From Bathymodiolus japonicus methanotrophic gill symbiont (GTDB taxonomy: Bacteria > Pseudomonadota > Gammaproteobacteria > Methylococcales > Methylomonadaceae), in contig NZ_BLYC01000014.1 of NCBI RefSeq assembly GCF_019721995.1, forward strand, positions 31,866 to 95,865: a DNA stretch of 64,000 nt, written 5' to 3'. A model generated the notes under the pieces. The model ran no database searches and was not told the origin of the DNA. It saw only the letters and a list, made by a program, of their open reading frames with translations. A program made the translations under genes and the position numbers. Positions 1 through 9,461 of this stretch are shown piece by piece; position 1 is the first letter of the stretch, and each line of letters begins with the position of its first letter.

Positions 1-663
1 CTTTTCATCAATCACTTCAAAGCGCACATCAATTGCTGGTGACTGCTTGTCTTCATATTCTACTTCTGCTTCCGCCAAAGCAGAGCCGCAATCTGTACAC
101 CAGTGTACTGGTTTAGAGCCCTTGCTCAGATGTCCTTTTGCATTTATTTTACCCAGGGAGCGAACAATATCTGCTTCGAATTTATAATCCATAGCCAGAT
201 ATGGCTTATCCCATTCGCCCAAAACACCCAGACGCACAAACTCATCTTTTTGCATTTTGACCTGTTTGCTCGCATATTCTCGACAGGCTTTACGAAATAC
301 CTCAGCAGAAACTTTGCCTCCTGCCTTACCTACTTTCTTCTCAACCATTAACTCAATCGGCAGACCGTGGCAATCCCAGCCAGGCACATACGGGGTATCG
401 TAGCCAGAGAGAGTTTTAGACTTCAAAATAATATCTTTCAGTACTTTATTTACCGCATGACCAATATGAATGGCACCGTTCGCATAAGGAGGGCCATCAT
501 GTAATATAAATTGCGGCTTGCCTGCAAATTGCTTGCGAATTTTTTGATAAAGTTGCGCTTCAGTCCATTTTTTTAGGCGCTCAGGTTCACGCTGTGCCAA
601 ATTACCTTTCATAGGAAAAGCTGTTTTGGGTAGGTTAAGTGTCTGTTTATAATCGATGGTCAT
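1..663 (-). CDS. ileS: Isoleucyl-tRNA synthetase, N-terminal part (runs off the window)
   Basis: Class I aminoacyl-tRNA synthetase that charges tRNA-Ile in the cytoplasm. Only about the first 220 residues are present; the gene continues beyond base 1. The start is ATG at 663, giving [12 protein letters not shown]. The class I HIGH signature region reads [18 protein letters not shown] at about residues 50-70, followed by [11 protein letters not shown], both typical of IleS. It lies 8 bp downstream of ribF on the same strand, the usual ribF-ileS order of Proteobacteria. No lesion is seen in the visible part. Confidence 0.95.
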   Translation of the reverse strand, partial: MTIDYKQTLNLPKTAFPMKGNLAQREPERLKKWTEAQLYQKIRKQFAGKPQFILHDGPPYANGAIHIGHAVNKVLKDIILKSKTLSGYDTPYVPGWDCHGLPIELMVEKKVGKAGGKVSAEVFRKACREYASKQVKMQKDEFVRLGVLGEWDKPYLAMDYKFEADIVRSLGKINAKGHLSKGSKPVHWCTDCGSALAEAEVEYEDKQSPAIDVRFEVIDEK

Positions 664-671
664 TAGTATTT

Positions 672-1601
672 CTAATTTTGCATTAAAGTCTTTGCCTGTG
701 CAGTATCCAATTGAATCTGCCGTTTTAAATCATCCACTGATTGAAAGCGCATCTCATTCCTCATTTTGTGTTTAAAATGCACTTCTACATACTTTTCATA
801 AATATCCTGGTCAAAATTAAACAAATGCGTTTCCAGCAACACCTTTGCTCCGCCATTAACCGTTGGCTTGGTACCGACATTGGCTACCCCGCATATCGGA
901 TCGCTACCGATCCCGGTCATAGTCACCGCAAACACGCCCTGTATTGGAGTATTTTTACGTTGCATCTGAATATTCGCAGTAGGAAATCCAATCTTGCGCC
1001 CCAGTTGTTCACCATGCACTACTCTGCCACATACCGAGTAGTGACGTCCTAACATTGATTCAGCGGTTGCCAAATCACCATTACTCAGCGCATCCCTAAT
1101 CAAGGTACTACTGACTCGACTGCCTTTAACTGAATATGAGGCGGTATCAATCACCTTAAAATTAAATTGCTTGCCGGCTTGCTGCAGTAATGCAAAATTT
1201 CCGCGTCGCGCTTTACCAAAATGGAAATCATCACCGACGACCAAGTATTTAACATTTAGGCGCTGTACTAAAATTTCCTGAATAAAATACGCGGGATCTA
1301 AATTTGCAAAGCTCTGATTAAAATTAACAATCAGCAAATTATCAACCGGCAAATGTTTAAAGTGGATAATTTTTTCTCTTAGCCGCGTTAGTCGCGAAGG
1401 CGCATTGTCTTTCAGAAAAAATTCCTGTGGTTGTGGTTCAAATACCATAACCACAACGGGTAAGCCCAGTAACGCACCTTTTTCAGCTAACCTGTGGATG
1501 ACAACACTATGCCCCTTATGCACACCATCGAAATTTCCGATAGTGAGTACACAGCCGGAAGCATAGGAGGGTAGGTTTTTTATACCACGAATTAACCGCA
1601 T
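672..1601 (-). CDS. ribF: Bifunctional riboflavin kinase / FAD synthetase
   Basis: Converts riboflavin to FMN and FMN to FAD. It is 309 aa, normal for the family. The N-terminal adenylyltransferase domain has [10 protein letters not shown] near residue 22; the C-terminal flavokinase domain has [11 protein letters not shown] near residue 203 and [10 protein letters not shown] near residue 240. The start ATG at 1601 gives [11 protein letters not shown], the typical RibF beginning. It is followed by ileS after 8 bp, so the two are probably cotranscribed. It looks intact. Confidence 0.95.
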   Translation of the reverse strand: MRLIRGIKNLPSYASGCVLTIGNFDGVHKGHSVVIHRLAEKGALLGLPVVVMVFEPQPQEFFLKDNAPSRLTRLREKIIHFKHLPVDNLLIVNFNQSFANLDPAYFIQEILVQRLNVKYLVVGDDFHFGKARRGNFALLQQAGKQFNFKVIDTASYSVKGSRVSSTLIRDALSNGDLATAESMLGRHYSVCGRVVHGEQLGRKIGFPTANIQMQRKNTPIQGVFAVTMTGIGSDPICGVANVGTKPTVNGGAKVLLETHLFNFDQDIYEKYVEVHFKHKMRNEMRFQSVDDLKRQIQLDTAQAKTLMQN

Positions 1602-1706
1602 TCAATTCAGCTTTTGAAAAAACCAGTATATTAACATTTTTACAAGCGCTCGGCACTCAGGATTCACCGGTTCAAAACTTATATCGCCTAAAGCCGAGTA
1701 ACAGCA

Positions 1707-2821
1707 CTAGCGGATATTTATTAAGGCTTCTCGCAACTCCGCTACTGATTGAGGGGGATCTTCAGGATTTACCTCCATAGCCTAGTCAATAACTGCTAGC
1801 AGCCTACTATCAAATTTACCTGCATGCGCTTTTTGCGCCAAAGGAAAATCATTATTATCCACCCGGTCAGGTGCCTGAGGCGGCACACTTAAATCCAGGC
1901 AAGTGCGCATACTACCCCCCTACTGCATAGATATTAGAACAGGCGCGCCATGCTACCTCACGAAATTCCGGGACTCCTGTCGCCGTAATTCGTTCACCTA
2001 CGCAGCGAATAGGAGATGCTCCAGCCGCCCTGCGTCCGCCACAGACTGAGCACAAAGCAGCTCAGTCATGGCTACCACAAATGGCTCTACGGCTATTCGG
2101 GATAAAATTTTAGCCTCCCTCGCGCGCTATCGCGCACTTCGGATTGGCAAATTTCCCTGCGCCTTCTGGAGACTATCAGCCCGTCCGGGGCTGACAGCGT
2201 ATGCGCCCAAAACACCTGTTGCAGAATATTGTTCGATAGGCGAAAAACCTTTACTTAACACCTGGGCTTTCTGTTTATTACTGCTTAGCGGAAAGGCCTG
2301 AATAGCACCAAAACCAAGCAACACAACACTATTACCAGGCCCGATCATTAGATTAGCAGGCCTGATATCCAAGTGCAGAAAATTATGCTGATGAATTAAC
2401 TGTAAGCCGTCTAGCAATGTGCTAAATACCTGTATTAACCAGGCATTATTAATATTGATTTTTTGCATTAGCAATAACTTATCCAGCGTAATACCATAAA
2501 TGTACATCATGACCAGATAAACAGTAGAATTAGCATGAAAGAAACTGACCACCTCAACAATATTCGGGTGTTTTAATATAGCTTCTGCGATTCATCACTA
2601 TTTGCGACGATATCATTATTCCAGGTGCGATGTGCCAACTTGCGCGGTAAATATTCTTTAATCGCCACCTGCACTTGAGTTACCCTGTGCCGGGCTAAAT
2701 ACACCGAGCTAAAACCGCCATGCGCAATCTCACGCTCGATAATATAGTCATCAACTACTGTACCAGGCTGAAGATAATTCCATTGTGATGGATAGGTTTC
2801 TGGGTCGTAATATTCGGCCAT
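1707..2821 (-). pseudogene. Serine/threonine protein kinase, decayed and interrupted
   Basis: Remnant of a eukaryotic-type Ser/Thr kinase. From ATG at 2821 (Shine-Dalgarno AAGGGAG just upstream) it shows a glycine loop (REIAHGGFSSVY) and the lysine in VAIKEYLPR, then a frameshift near 2575. The next frame has HPNIVEVV and the catalytic loop HLDIRPANLM. The DFG aspartate is replaced (LLGFGAIQ), then GFSPIEQY. ZT-A sits at 1940-2199; removing it joins the frame as GAYSNIYAVG. Beyond that come another frameshift (run of six G near 1915), the remnant MRTCLDLSVPP and an in-frame TAG at a position where this family normally has Trp (ID-stop-AMEVNPEDPPQS). At least five lesions make it non-functional. 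The substrate cannot be deduced. Confidence 0.85.
1940..2199 (+). mobile_element. ZT-A element, copy 1 (inside kinase remnant)
   Basis: A 260-bp element from CAGGCGCGCC to GGGCTGACAGCG, antisense to the kinase gene. No target duplication is visible; the flanks join in frame. Confidence 0.85.
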
Positions 2822-3042
2822 AAAACTCCCTTGTGAAAGTGTGCCTGCGAAACTTACAAATACTTGCATTACTGTCTGGACACTATTGTCATATGCTAAC
2901 ACGTAACCAGTAAAAATCAGGGCAAAATAGCTAATTTACATAAATACAGTCTGAGCGTACTATTTTTATTCTCCTGCGTCTGAGTTCTTAAAAAGTTCTG
3001 CTATACTAATTTTTAAACACATCCACAATCTAAGGTCACCTG

Positions 3043-3869
3043 ATGAAATTTAACAAAACAATTGCCTTGGCTTTATTCACCAGCCCTTTTATCTCTTTTG
3101 CCAGCTTAACCCATCTTCGTCACTTTCATCTTTCTAAGCCATTGATTCATCGGTTTAAGCGATTTTTTGTCGAAAAATTCTCTTTAAAATCAATGGTGTT
3201 TTTTTTGAAAGTTTTGTAGTGCCATTTATATTATTTTTGTCGATAAATTCATTGACTTTTGTCAAAAAAATCATCATTATTTGAGTGTAATTTACATGCG
3301 ACAAAAATACTCTAAAAAATCCAACGTTTTATACAAAAACACAAAATCTGTAGTGCCAACTGGCTACTTTTTAAAATTTCAACCAATTGATTTATAACAA
3401 CTACATCATCAATAGTGACGAAGATGGGTTAAGCAATGCAACTGAAACAGCAGCACCCGAGTCGACTGAAAAGTCATATGGCGCTAAAATAGGCAATAAA
3501 ACCCTGATTGCTTTAGCTAATATTTCTCTCGGCATCATTGAAATCCCCAAAAATATTATTATCGTGACTAACCGAACCAATCTACTTTATGGCCTGACCG
3601 GTGGTACTGGGCTAGGTGTACTCAATACAGCCGGACGTATTTCTGTTGGCCTGCTGGATCTACTTACCTTCCCACTACCAACACAACCTATTGCACGACC
3701 TGTTTACCCCTGGAATCAGTACTTAGACGTTTACACTAGCTATAATGATATGTTTGTAATGGATTATCAAAGTGAAAGCATGCTCGGGAAAGAAACGCTG
3801 TCAATATGCGCCAATATTAGCCAGTCTAACGCAAAAAATTACCAGCCTTACTTGCCTTTTTGCTCCTGA
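3043..3869 (+). pseudogene. TIGR04073-type exosortase-associated protein, split by MITE-G
   Basis: The start ATG at 3043 encodes a signal peptide (MKFNKTIALALFTSPFISFA). The reading frame is cut by a 319-bp MITE with TTAA ends. Removing the MITE and one TTAA gives an uninterrupted frame, FASLSNATETAAPES, running to the stop at 3869. The mature part has GAKIGNKTLIALANISLG, IEIPKNII, YGLTGGTGLG and LLTFPLPTQP, which I recognise as the TIGR04073 family linked to exosortase/PEP-CTERM systems. The uninterrupted protein would be about 165 aa. The role of the family is not established, and no exosortase gene lies in the window. Confidence 0.75.
3106..3432 (+). mobile_element. MITE-G copy 1, TTAA target duplication
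   Basis: A 319-bp AT-rich element (3110-3428) with inverted ends CCCATCTTCGTCACT / AGTGACGAAGATGGG, flanked by TTAA at 3106-3109 and 3429-3432. A second copy of the same length is at 25186-25772. It has no coding capacity. The CCC ends plus TTAA duplication resemble piggyBac-type transposition and the related bacterial IS1380-like elements. Confidence 0.85.
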
Positions 3870-4075
3870 CTAAACGACCTCAATCGTCATGTAGAATAAC
3901 TATGCTCCTCTTGAGGTAGTTTGACCAGAATCAAAAACTCTTCGCAATCTTGGTAGCTTTATTCCATCAAACTGCCTAAAAACTGCTTTAAACCCCATCA
4001 TTAAAAACTATTGCCAGACTATTTCAGTCAGACGTGACTCACAATGGGGTTTGAAAATGATAGGCTTATTGTTTG

Positions 4076-7000
4076 CTACTCCTGCAGCACAATACGACTC
4101 ATTCCATTAGGTTCTTTAATAAGTTCCACTTGCGCTTTAATGCGTTCTTTAATGCCTTGAACATGGGAAATAATACCTACTGTCTTACCATGCGCTTTTA
4201 AAGACTCTAATGTACTCACCACTGTATATAAGGTCTCTGCATCCAGATTACCAAAGCCTTCATCAATAAACAGCGAATCAATGGCCCTGCCATTATTGGC
4301 TATTTCAGATAAGCTCAATGCCATCGCCAGACTAACCACAAAAGTCTCGCCTCCCGACAACGATTTTACTGCCCGTCTGCTTTGCTTCTGCTTATTATCA
4401 ATAATCTCAATTGCCAGCCCCTGCTCACTAGGCACACTTGCCACATGATAGCGGCCATTAATTTTATCCAGAAAACTATTAGTCAACACCAGCAGCTTTT
4501 CCGCAACCGCTATCTGCACCCTGCGGCGGAAAATATTTTCCGGCTCGGCATCAATCTTCTGTTGCTGTTGCTGCTTTTCTTGCAAGGATTGTTTCTGCTG
4601 CTCAACATGTTTAAGCAATTGTGCATTTTGCTGATGTAACTGCTGCTGCTTTTGCAGGCTGTTTGCTATTGTTGCCACTTCTTGCTGCGCAATTTCCATC
4701 TGCACCTGCTTATCCCTAAGCTGAATCGAAAGCTCTTCAAGCGTTTCCTGAGTAGAAATATTTTCTCGCTCAGCATCAAGCTGCTTCTGTAACGCCTCAA
4801 TTTCGGCAGGGTATTGCGCAATATTTTTCTCTAACTGCAATAATGAAGCCTGAATATCATCCCTGTGAGCACTGAGATCTATCAATTCCCTGACCTTATC
4901 CAAGGACGGGTACCCAGAATGTTGTAATTGAACATTTAAAGCAGCAAGCTTTTGATTTAATTCCAGCTCTAATTGCGCAATAGTTTTTTTCTGCCCTGTC
5001 AGCTGCGCTTGCAGGTCCAGTTTAGAAAAATACATTTGCGCTATTTCCTGCTCACGAATTTGCGCAAACAATGCCTGTAACTGCTGATCCTGTTCATGTA
5101 ATACTTCATTACTCGCCGTGACTTTAGCGCTTATTTGCGCTATCTCATCAGCCAGGGATTTTTGCCGATAATTGTAGCTCTGGTAATCTTGCCGACGCCT
5201 ACTAAGCAAATCATACAAACCATCTTCTTTACCGGAACCAGGAAATTTCTCATCTAGCTCGGCTAATATGGTACTGGTCAGCTTAGCCAGACTACTTTCT
5301 TCCTGCATACATTTAGCCAGTTCTGCTTCCATAACAACTATTTCTTGCGGCCGCCCCTGCCCACTTTCATCAAGTACCTTTTGCTTAGCCTGCAATTTTT
5401 CCAGTGCAGTCTGTTTTTTTACAATCCAGACATCCTGTTTAGCGATTTCTTTATTCTTCCCCTGATAGCGCTTTATCAAGTCAGTAATTTCTTTCAGGTC
5501 TTGTTTCTCTTTTTTTATCCGGCTTTTCATGCCCCGAAAACCACCAATGTCAAAGCCATCACTGACTGCATTAAGCCGCGTACACAAGCTCAGCCATTCT
5601 GCTTCCACTCGATTAATTCGTTCTGCATGTTCTCTGTTTTTGTCTTTTACCTTAGTATATGCAGCTAACTGCTGAGAAATTCGTTTCACATCATTCTGCA
5701 ATGCTTTTACGATAGCGGATTGGTCACTTAGCGCTTTTCGCGAATCATTAGGATTAGGCGCATGACTCGTGTACGGGTGCGTCAAAGATCCGCATAAGGG
5801 GCAAGGAGTGTCATATTCAAGATTTTTTCGATCTTCGGTCAGTTTAATCGTTAATTGTTCACGATAAACTGTTTTTTCTAAGATTTTCTGAATATTTTGC
5901 GCTTCTTCAATTTTCCTCTGTTTAACTTCTAGCTGATGCTCTAATCGCGCTTTGTCAAAATGCTCATAACGCTTAGAAAAGCCTTTCTTAACAAAACGTC
6001 TATGTACTTTTGCCAAACTGAGTAATTCAACAAAATTCGCTACGCGTTCCTTTTGCTCAGCATGTAAGGCAAGCATCTCTTCAAAAGTATGTCCATCAGC
6101 GATAAACTCCAGCTGATGATGTAGTTTCTCAAGATATTTCCTGGCAGCGCTAATTTCCTTTTTGGAAGATGCCAGACGCTTTAGATTTTTAACCGATGCT
6201 GAAGTGCTGTTTTTATGAATTTTGTTATAGGCTTTAAGCTGCTTTTGGATATCAGCACTACGATTACGCAGATTTTTTAAGCGTCCTAGTTCAGGCATAT
6301 TCTCAATTAGAATATGATCTTTTTTCCGCTCTGACAACCAGCTATCCACCGTTGATAGCGTCTGCTTTTTTTCTGGCAATTGCACTTCTATTGCATTTAA
6401 CAGCGCAGCTTCCGATTGCCTATCGGTTTTAATCTGTGCAACTTTAGTTTTAAAGTTAGCGATTCTTCGCTGCACCACTGAAGTATCCTGCCGAGGCAAG
6501 GTAGCTAATTTACTTTCATCGGCACCATCAACTGCAAGTTTATCCTGAATTTTCTGCAAATCCTGTTGGTAAATTGCTTGTTGCTTTTGTGTCTGGTCTA
6601 TTAGCGCTTGTTTCTCGGCGACACTATCCAGTCCTGATTTGAATTCCAGTACATCTGTAGACTTAGCAATGGTCGCAAGGCCTTCCTGCGCTTGAACTGT
6701 ACGTTGCTGATCCTCGGCTTGCGCTTGCTGTAACTGGCTAATACTCTGCTCTAGTTTTTGCAGATTCTGTAAACCTGCCTGTAATTGCAACAAGCTGGTA
6801 TTTTGCTGTTTTAACTCAGAAAAAGTGATTTTCTGATCTGCTAAATCCAGTTCAGCAGCTTCAAGCTGCGCATCGGACATCAAATCGATCTCATCCAGGC
6901 GTATTTGCAAGCTTGCTAATTGCTGCTCCGCCTGCTGGGTTAGCAGATGAATCTGTTGCTTATAATCAGTATAAATATCCTTACTGATAATACGCTCTAG

Positions 7001-7510
7001 TATATCCAGGCGCTCAGCATCAAGGGCATTTAGAAAAGCCGCAAAATCACCTTGCGCCAGCATAATCGAGCGACTGAAACGGCGAAAATCCATGCCTGTT
7101 ATTTCAGTATTAAACGCCCGCACCTTATGCGCTTCACGTTCGATAATTTCATCCGCGCCATTAACATGAACCAGCTGCATCTGCGAAGCCTGAACTTTAC
7201 CCTCAGGCGCATCATCCTGGCGTTTTACCTGCCAGCTAGAACGATATTTTTCACCGCTGACGATAAATTCAACCTGTGCAAAACACACGGCTGTATTTCT
7301 GGTCATAACATTTTCAGCCGGCTTCTTAAAGCGAAATGTCTCGCCATATAAAGCCAGGCTAATTGCATCTAAAATACTGGTTTTTCCTGAACCATTCGGC
7401 CCGGTAATCGCAAATACACCGACATCCGCAATAGGCGCTTTATCAAAGTCAATCCGGCTTTCACCTGCCAGGGAATTGATATTATTAAAATAAACATTCA
7501 GTATTTTCAT
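4076..7510 (-). CDS. sbcC: Exonuclease subunit SbcC (Rad50-like ATPase)
   Basis: Large subunit of the SbcCD nuclease, which cuts DNA hairpins and double-strand breaks. From ATG at 7510 (MKILNVYFNNINSLAG) it is 1144 aa; an upstream ATG at 7558 is less likely because family members begin at MKIL. It shows Walker A GPNGSGKTS near residue 37, long coiled coils, a zinc hook CPLCG near residue 570, the ABC signature LSGGETF near residue 1050 and Walker B SLFIDEGFGNLD near residue 1080. It appears intact. The partner gene sbcD, normally just upstream, is absent here: upstream lie a MITE-E and the CRISPR relic. Confidence 0.93.
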   Translation of the reverse strand: MKILNVYFNNINSLAGESRIDFDKAPIADVGVFAITGPNGSGKTSILDAISLALYGETFRFKKPAENVMTRNTAVCFAQVEFIVSGEKYRSSWQVKRQDDAPEGKVQASQMQLVHVNGADEIIEREAHKVRAFNTEITGMDFRRFSRSIMLAQGDFAAFLNALDAERLDILERIISKDIYTDYKQQIHLLTQQAEQQLASLQIRLDEIDLMSDAQLEAAELDLADQKITFSELKQQNTSLLQLQAGLQNLQKLEQSISQLQQAQAEDQQRTVQAQEGLATIAKSTDVLEFKSGLDSVAEKQALIDQTQKQQAIYQQDLQKIQDKLAVDGADESKLATLPRQDTSVVQRRIANFKTKVAQIKTDRQSEAALLNAIEVQLPEKKQTLSTVDSWLSERKKDHILIENMPELGRLKNLRNRSADIQKQLKAYNKIHKNSTSASVKNLKRLASSKKEISAARKYLEKLHHQLEFIADGHTFEEMLALHAEQKERVANFVELLSLAKVHRRFVKKGFSKRYEHFDKARLEHQLEVKQRKIEEAQNIQKILEKTVYREQLTIKLTEDRKNLEYDTPCPLCGSLTHPYTSHAPNPNDSRKALSDQSAIVKALQNDVKRISQQLAAYTKVKDKNREHAERINRVEAEWLSLCTRLNAVSDGFDIGGFRGMKSRIKKEKQDLKEITDLIKRYQGKNKEIAKQDVWIVKKQTALEKLQAKQKVLDESGQGRPQEIVVMEAELAKCMQEESSLAKLTSTILAELDEKFPGSGKEDGLYDLLSRRRQDYQSYNYRQKSLADEIAQISAKVTASNEVLHEQDQQLQALFAQIREQEIAQMYFSKLDLQAQLTGQKKTIAQLELELNQKLAALNVQLQHSGYPSLDKVRELIDLSAHRDDIQASLLQLEKNIAQYPAEIEALQKQLDAERENISTQETLEELSIQLRDKQVQMEIAQQEVATIANSLQKQQQLHQQNAQLLKHVEQQKQSLQEKQQQQQKIDAEPENIFRRRVQIAVAEKLLVLTNSFLDKINGRYHVASVPSEQGLAIEIIDNKQKQSRRAVKSLSGGETFVVSLAMALSLSEIANNGRAIDSLFIDEGFGNLDAETLYTVVSTLESLKAHGKTVGIISHVQGIKERIKAQVELIKEPNGMSRIVLQE

Positions 7511-7599
7511 AAAGTATTTATTAATCAGTCTACTATCAGCATAAGCAAGGAAAAACAAACCGCACTGGCAAACCTATTTTCTGCGCTTATATAACTCAC

Positions 7600-7804
7600 C
7601 TGAAGTTTCCCAATAATTATTTATGGTAAAATTGAAACTATGCTACAACTATATGAAAAAAAATAGTCTTTTCATTCGTTTCAAATGCTATTGCCTAAGG
7701 GGAATTAAGTAGGGGTTTGCTATAAACATGGCAAAACCACCTAAAATAAACCTCGATACACCAGCATTGTGTATTTCAGCTACTCAATAATTGGGAAACT
7801 TCAG
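7600..7804 (-). mobile_element. MITE-E copy 1 with 8-bp target duplication
   Basis: A 205-bp element with inverted ends CTGAAGTTTCCCAAT. TAACTCAC is duplicated at 7592-7599 and 7805-7812. It has no coding capacity. It lies between sbcC and the CRISPR relic. Confidence 0.85.
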
Positions 7805-7863
7805 TAACTCACTTACTTAATTATAAATCAAAAAAAAAGGTTCTAATTTATTTATGAAGTCTG

Positions 7864-7951
7864 TTTAGCATTTTCCTGTATTGCAGTGACCGATAAATAT
7901 ATTTTTGCATCTGTTGTTACTGGTTTCTAAACTGCCTGTGCGGCAGTGAAC
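7864..7951 (-). CRISPR. Relic type I-F CRISPR array: one spacer, two repeats
   Basis: Read on the minus strand, 7951-7924 is a 28-nt repeat starting GTTCACTGCCGCACAGGCAG and ending TTTAGAAA, with the CTGCC/GGCAG hairpin typical of type I-F. A 32-nt spacer follows (7923-7892), then a decayed repeat (7891-7864) matching about 18 of 28 positions (GGTCACTGC, ACAGG and a terminal AAA) but with the hairpin lost, as in leader-distal terminal repeats. It has the same orientation as cas6f, the normal type I-F arrangement. The leader and newer repeats have been lost, apparently by deletion next to the ZT-C insertion. With a single spacer and a truncated cas6f it is probably inactive. Confidence 0.85.
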
Positions 7952-7959
7952 ACATTATA

Positions 7960-8534
7960 TCGGGGAGTCGCTATTTTTGCGAAAGCTTGTTTTGGGCATC
8001 CCAGCCCAAGCAAGCAGCAAAAACTTAACGCGACCACTTATGCCTCCGGCGGCCCCGATTCGTCCTCGTCACCTCGTCCCGACCCAACAAGGGGTCGGAA
8101 CATAGGCTCCAAATGACTTGACGCCGTGTCGGATGGCCTTTTATTTTGTCTCCACCTTCGCTAACGCTCGCTGAAAATCATGGAAACGGAGCTTAGCGAA
8201 GTGGTGATTTTTAGTCCCTGATAGGCGACAGGGCAATTCGCTGATTCGACGTGTGCTAGCAGCACGCGAGAGGAGCAAGAATTGCATTCCGAATAGCCGT
8301 CCAGCCAGTGAGGTAGTAATGACGAAGCGGCTTTTGTGCGTAGTCGTTGCGGACGCAGGGCGTTCAGGGCATCTCCTATCCGCTGCGTAGGTGAACGAAT
8401 TATGGCGACAGGAGTCCCGGAATTTCGTGAGGTAGCATGGCGCGCCTGCAGACTCCGACAAAACAACGGCCCTACGGCTATCGCGGACTAAAAATCATCA
8501 CCTCGCTTAGGCTACGTTTCCCTGATTTTCAGCG
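7960..8534 (+). mobile_element. ZT-C copy 1, containing a nested ZT-B
   Basis: TCGGGGAGTCGC at 7960 to TTTTCAGCG at 8534. Subtracting the nested ZT-B at 8169-8448 leaves 295 bp, the standard ZT-C length. It separates the CRISPR relic from cas6f. Confidence 0.85.
8169..8448 (-). mobile_element. ZT-B nested in ZT-C
   Basis: A 280-bp element inserted in ZT-C. Uninterrupted ZT-C copies read TAACGCTCAGACTCC; here the flanks are TAACGCT and CAGACTCC, so no base is duplicated or lost. Confidence 0.88.
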
Positions 8535-9067
8535 GCGGTTTTACTTAAACCAAAAAAGTCAAATTTACCTTCACTATTTGACTTAACAGGTTCACCAAAA
8601 GCTATATAGCGCCTATGTTTATGCCCATTGGATAAACTATCCAATTCAAGGTACGGGTTATCAAGCCATTTTTGAAACATTTTGGCTTTATACCCTTTAA
8701 TCTCATCTAATGAAATAGAATCTCTTTTAATTAGCCTTCTTAATTTTGCTTCTGTCATATTTGATTGCTTACGCGAAATAGTTCGGTAAACGACTTCGTT
8801 AGGAATTGCTTGTATAGGGCTCACATCACAATAACCAGCCGACCCTCCAAGCCAATCAGTGGCTTGTAATTCAGTCAGCTTTTCTTCTATTCCATGTATT
8901 CTTAGTCTATTGCCTAGCATGACTTTGTATTGAGGAAAGCTTACACCAATTCCCGTTGAGTTTAGTGTAAATAATGCTTTTTGGAGTTTAGTATAGACTT
9001 TATTGAGCAATACATTTTTTCGCATTTCTGCATCGGGCTTAATCAAAATATCAATATAGTGATTCAT
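8535..9067 (-). pseudogene. cas6f: CRISPR repeat endoribonuclease Cas6f (Csy4), 3' end truncated
   Basis: Cas6f cleaves type I-F pre-crRNA at the repeat hairpin and stays bound as part of the crRNA complex. Recognised by the start MNHYIDILIKPDAE, IGVSFPQYK, GNRLRIHG, TDWLGG, the arginine-rich region with SRKQSNMTEAKLRRLIKR, and the C-terminal FDFFGLSKT. The last few residues (an aromatic PWF-type tail in most relatives) are replaced by ZT-C sequence; translation continues about ten codons into the element to a stop near 8507. The start overlaps the stop of the preceding cas5-like frame by ATGA, a coupling typical of cas operons. It might retain activity, but the loss of the other cas genes makes it a relic. 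Confidence 0.85.
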
Positions 9068-9156
9068 CTTGTTAGCTCCCTTGTATCAATCTCCTGAGAA
9101 ATATAGGCTAAGCCTTTTTTACCCAAATAAAAACTGGAAACGCCTGCATTTTCAAC
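9064..9156 (-). pseudogene. C-terminal tail of a cas gene upstream of cas6f (Cas5-like, tentative)
   Basis: About 30 codons survive, ending in TGA that overlaps the cas6f ATG (ATGA). The visible residues include FYLGKKGLAYI, which resembles the C-terminal LYLGRKS motif of Cas5 proteins. In variant type I-F (I-Fv/I-F2) loci cas5fv precedes cas6f, so that is my tentative reading; a Csy3 tail is the alternative. The rest was lost at the ZT-A insertion at 9157. Confidence 0.45.
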
Positions 9157-9416
9157 CGCTGTCAGCCCCGGACGGGCTGATAGTCTCCAGAAGGCGCAGG
9201 GAAATTTGCCAATCCGAAGTGCGCGATAGCGCGCGAGGGAGGCCAAAATTTTATCCCGAATAGCCGTAGAGCCATTTGTGGTAGCCATGACTGAGCTGCT
9301 TTGTGCTCAGTCTGTGGCGGACGCAGGGCGGCTGGAGCATCTCCTATTCGCTGCGTAGGTGAACGAATTACGGCGACAGGAGTCCCGGAATTTCGTGAGG
9401 TAGCATGGCGCGCCTG
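9157..9416 (-). mobile_element. ZT-A copy 2
   Basis: A full 260-bp element joining the cas5-like tail to an IS-F fragment. An ATG inside the element (rc, near 9288) opens a frame that reads through into the cas5-like tail, producing a chimeric 74-codon frame; I do not regard it as a real gene. Confidence 0.85.
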
Positions 9417-9461
9417 ACAAGAGAGCTCATAAAGCACTGTAAAGACATTCCTGTTATTATC
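9417..9461 (-). mobile_element. IS-F right-end fragment
   Basis: A 45-bp match to the inner part of the IS-F right end (ACAAGAGAGCTCATAAAGCA and on). It lacks the terminal repeat. Confidence 0.75.

Noticed and set aside
3387..3869. A gene starting at 3387 inside MITE-G
   Set aside because: The first residues are MITE sequence; the true start of this gene is at 3043 before the MITE, as the TTAA-corrected frame shows.
4382..7351. Several plus-strand frames opposite sbcC
   Set aside because: They are antisense shadows of a clearly conserved coding sequence.
8141..8461. Long open frames through ZT-B copies (GDALNALRPQRL..., ATTTHKSRFVITTSL...)
   Set aside because: ZT-B is open in two forward frames by base composition. 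The frames begin or end in different flanks, lack ribosome-binding sites and match no family; they are repeat translation, not genes.
9064..9288. Frame starting MATTNGSTAIRDKILAS in ZT-A and running into flanking DNA
   Set aside because: The same start appears at every ZT-A copy and continues into unrelated flanks. No sign of selection on the joined products.
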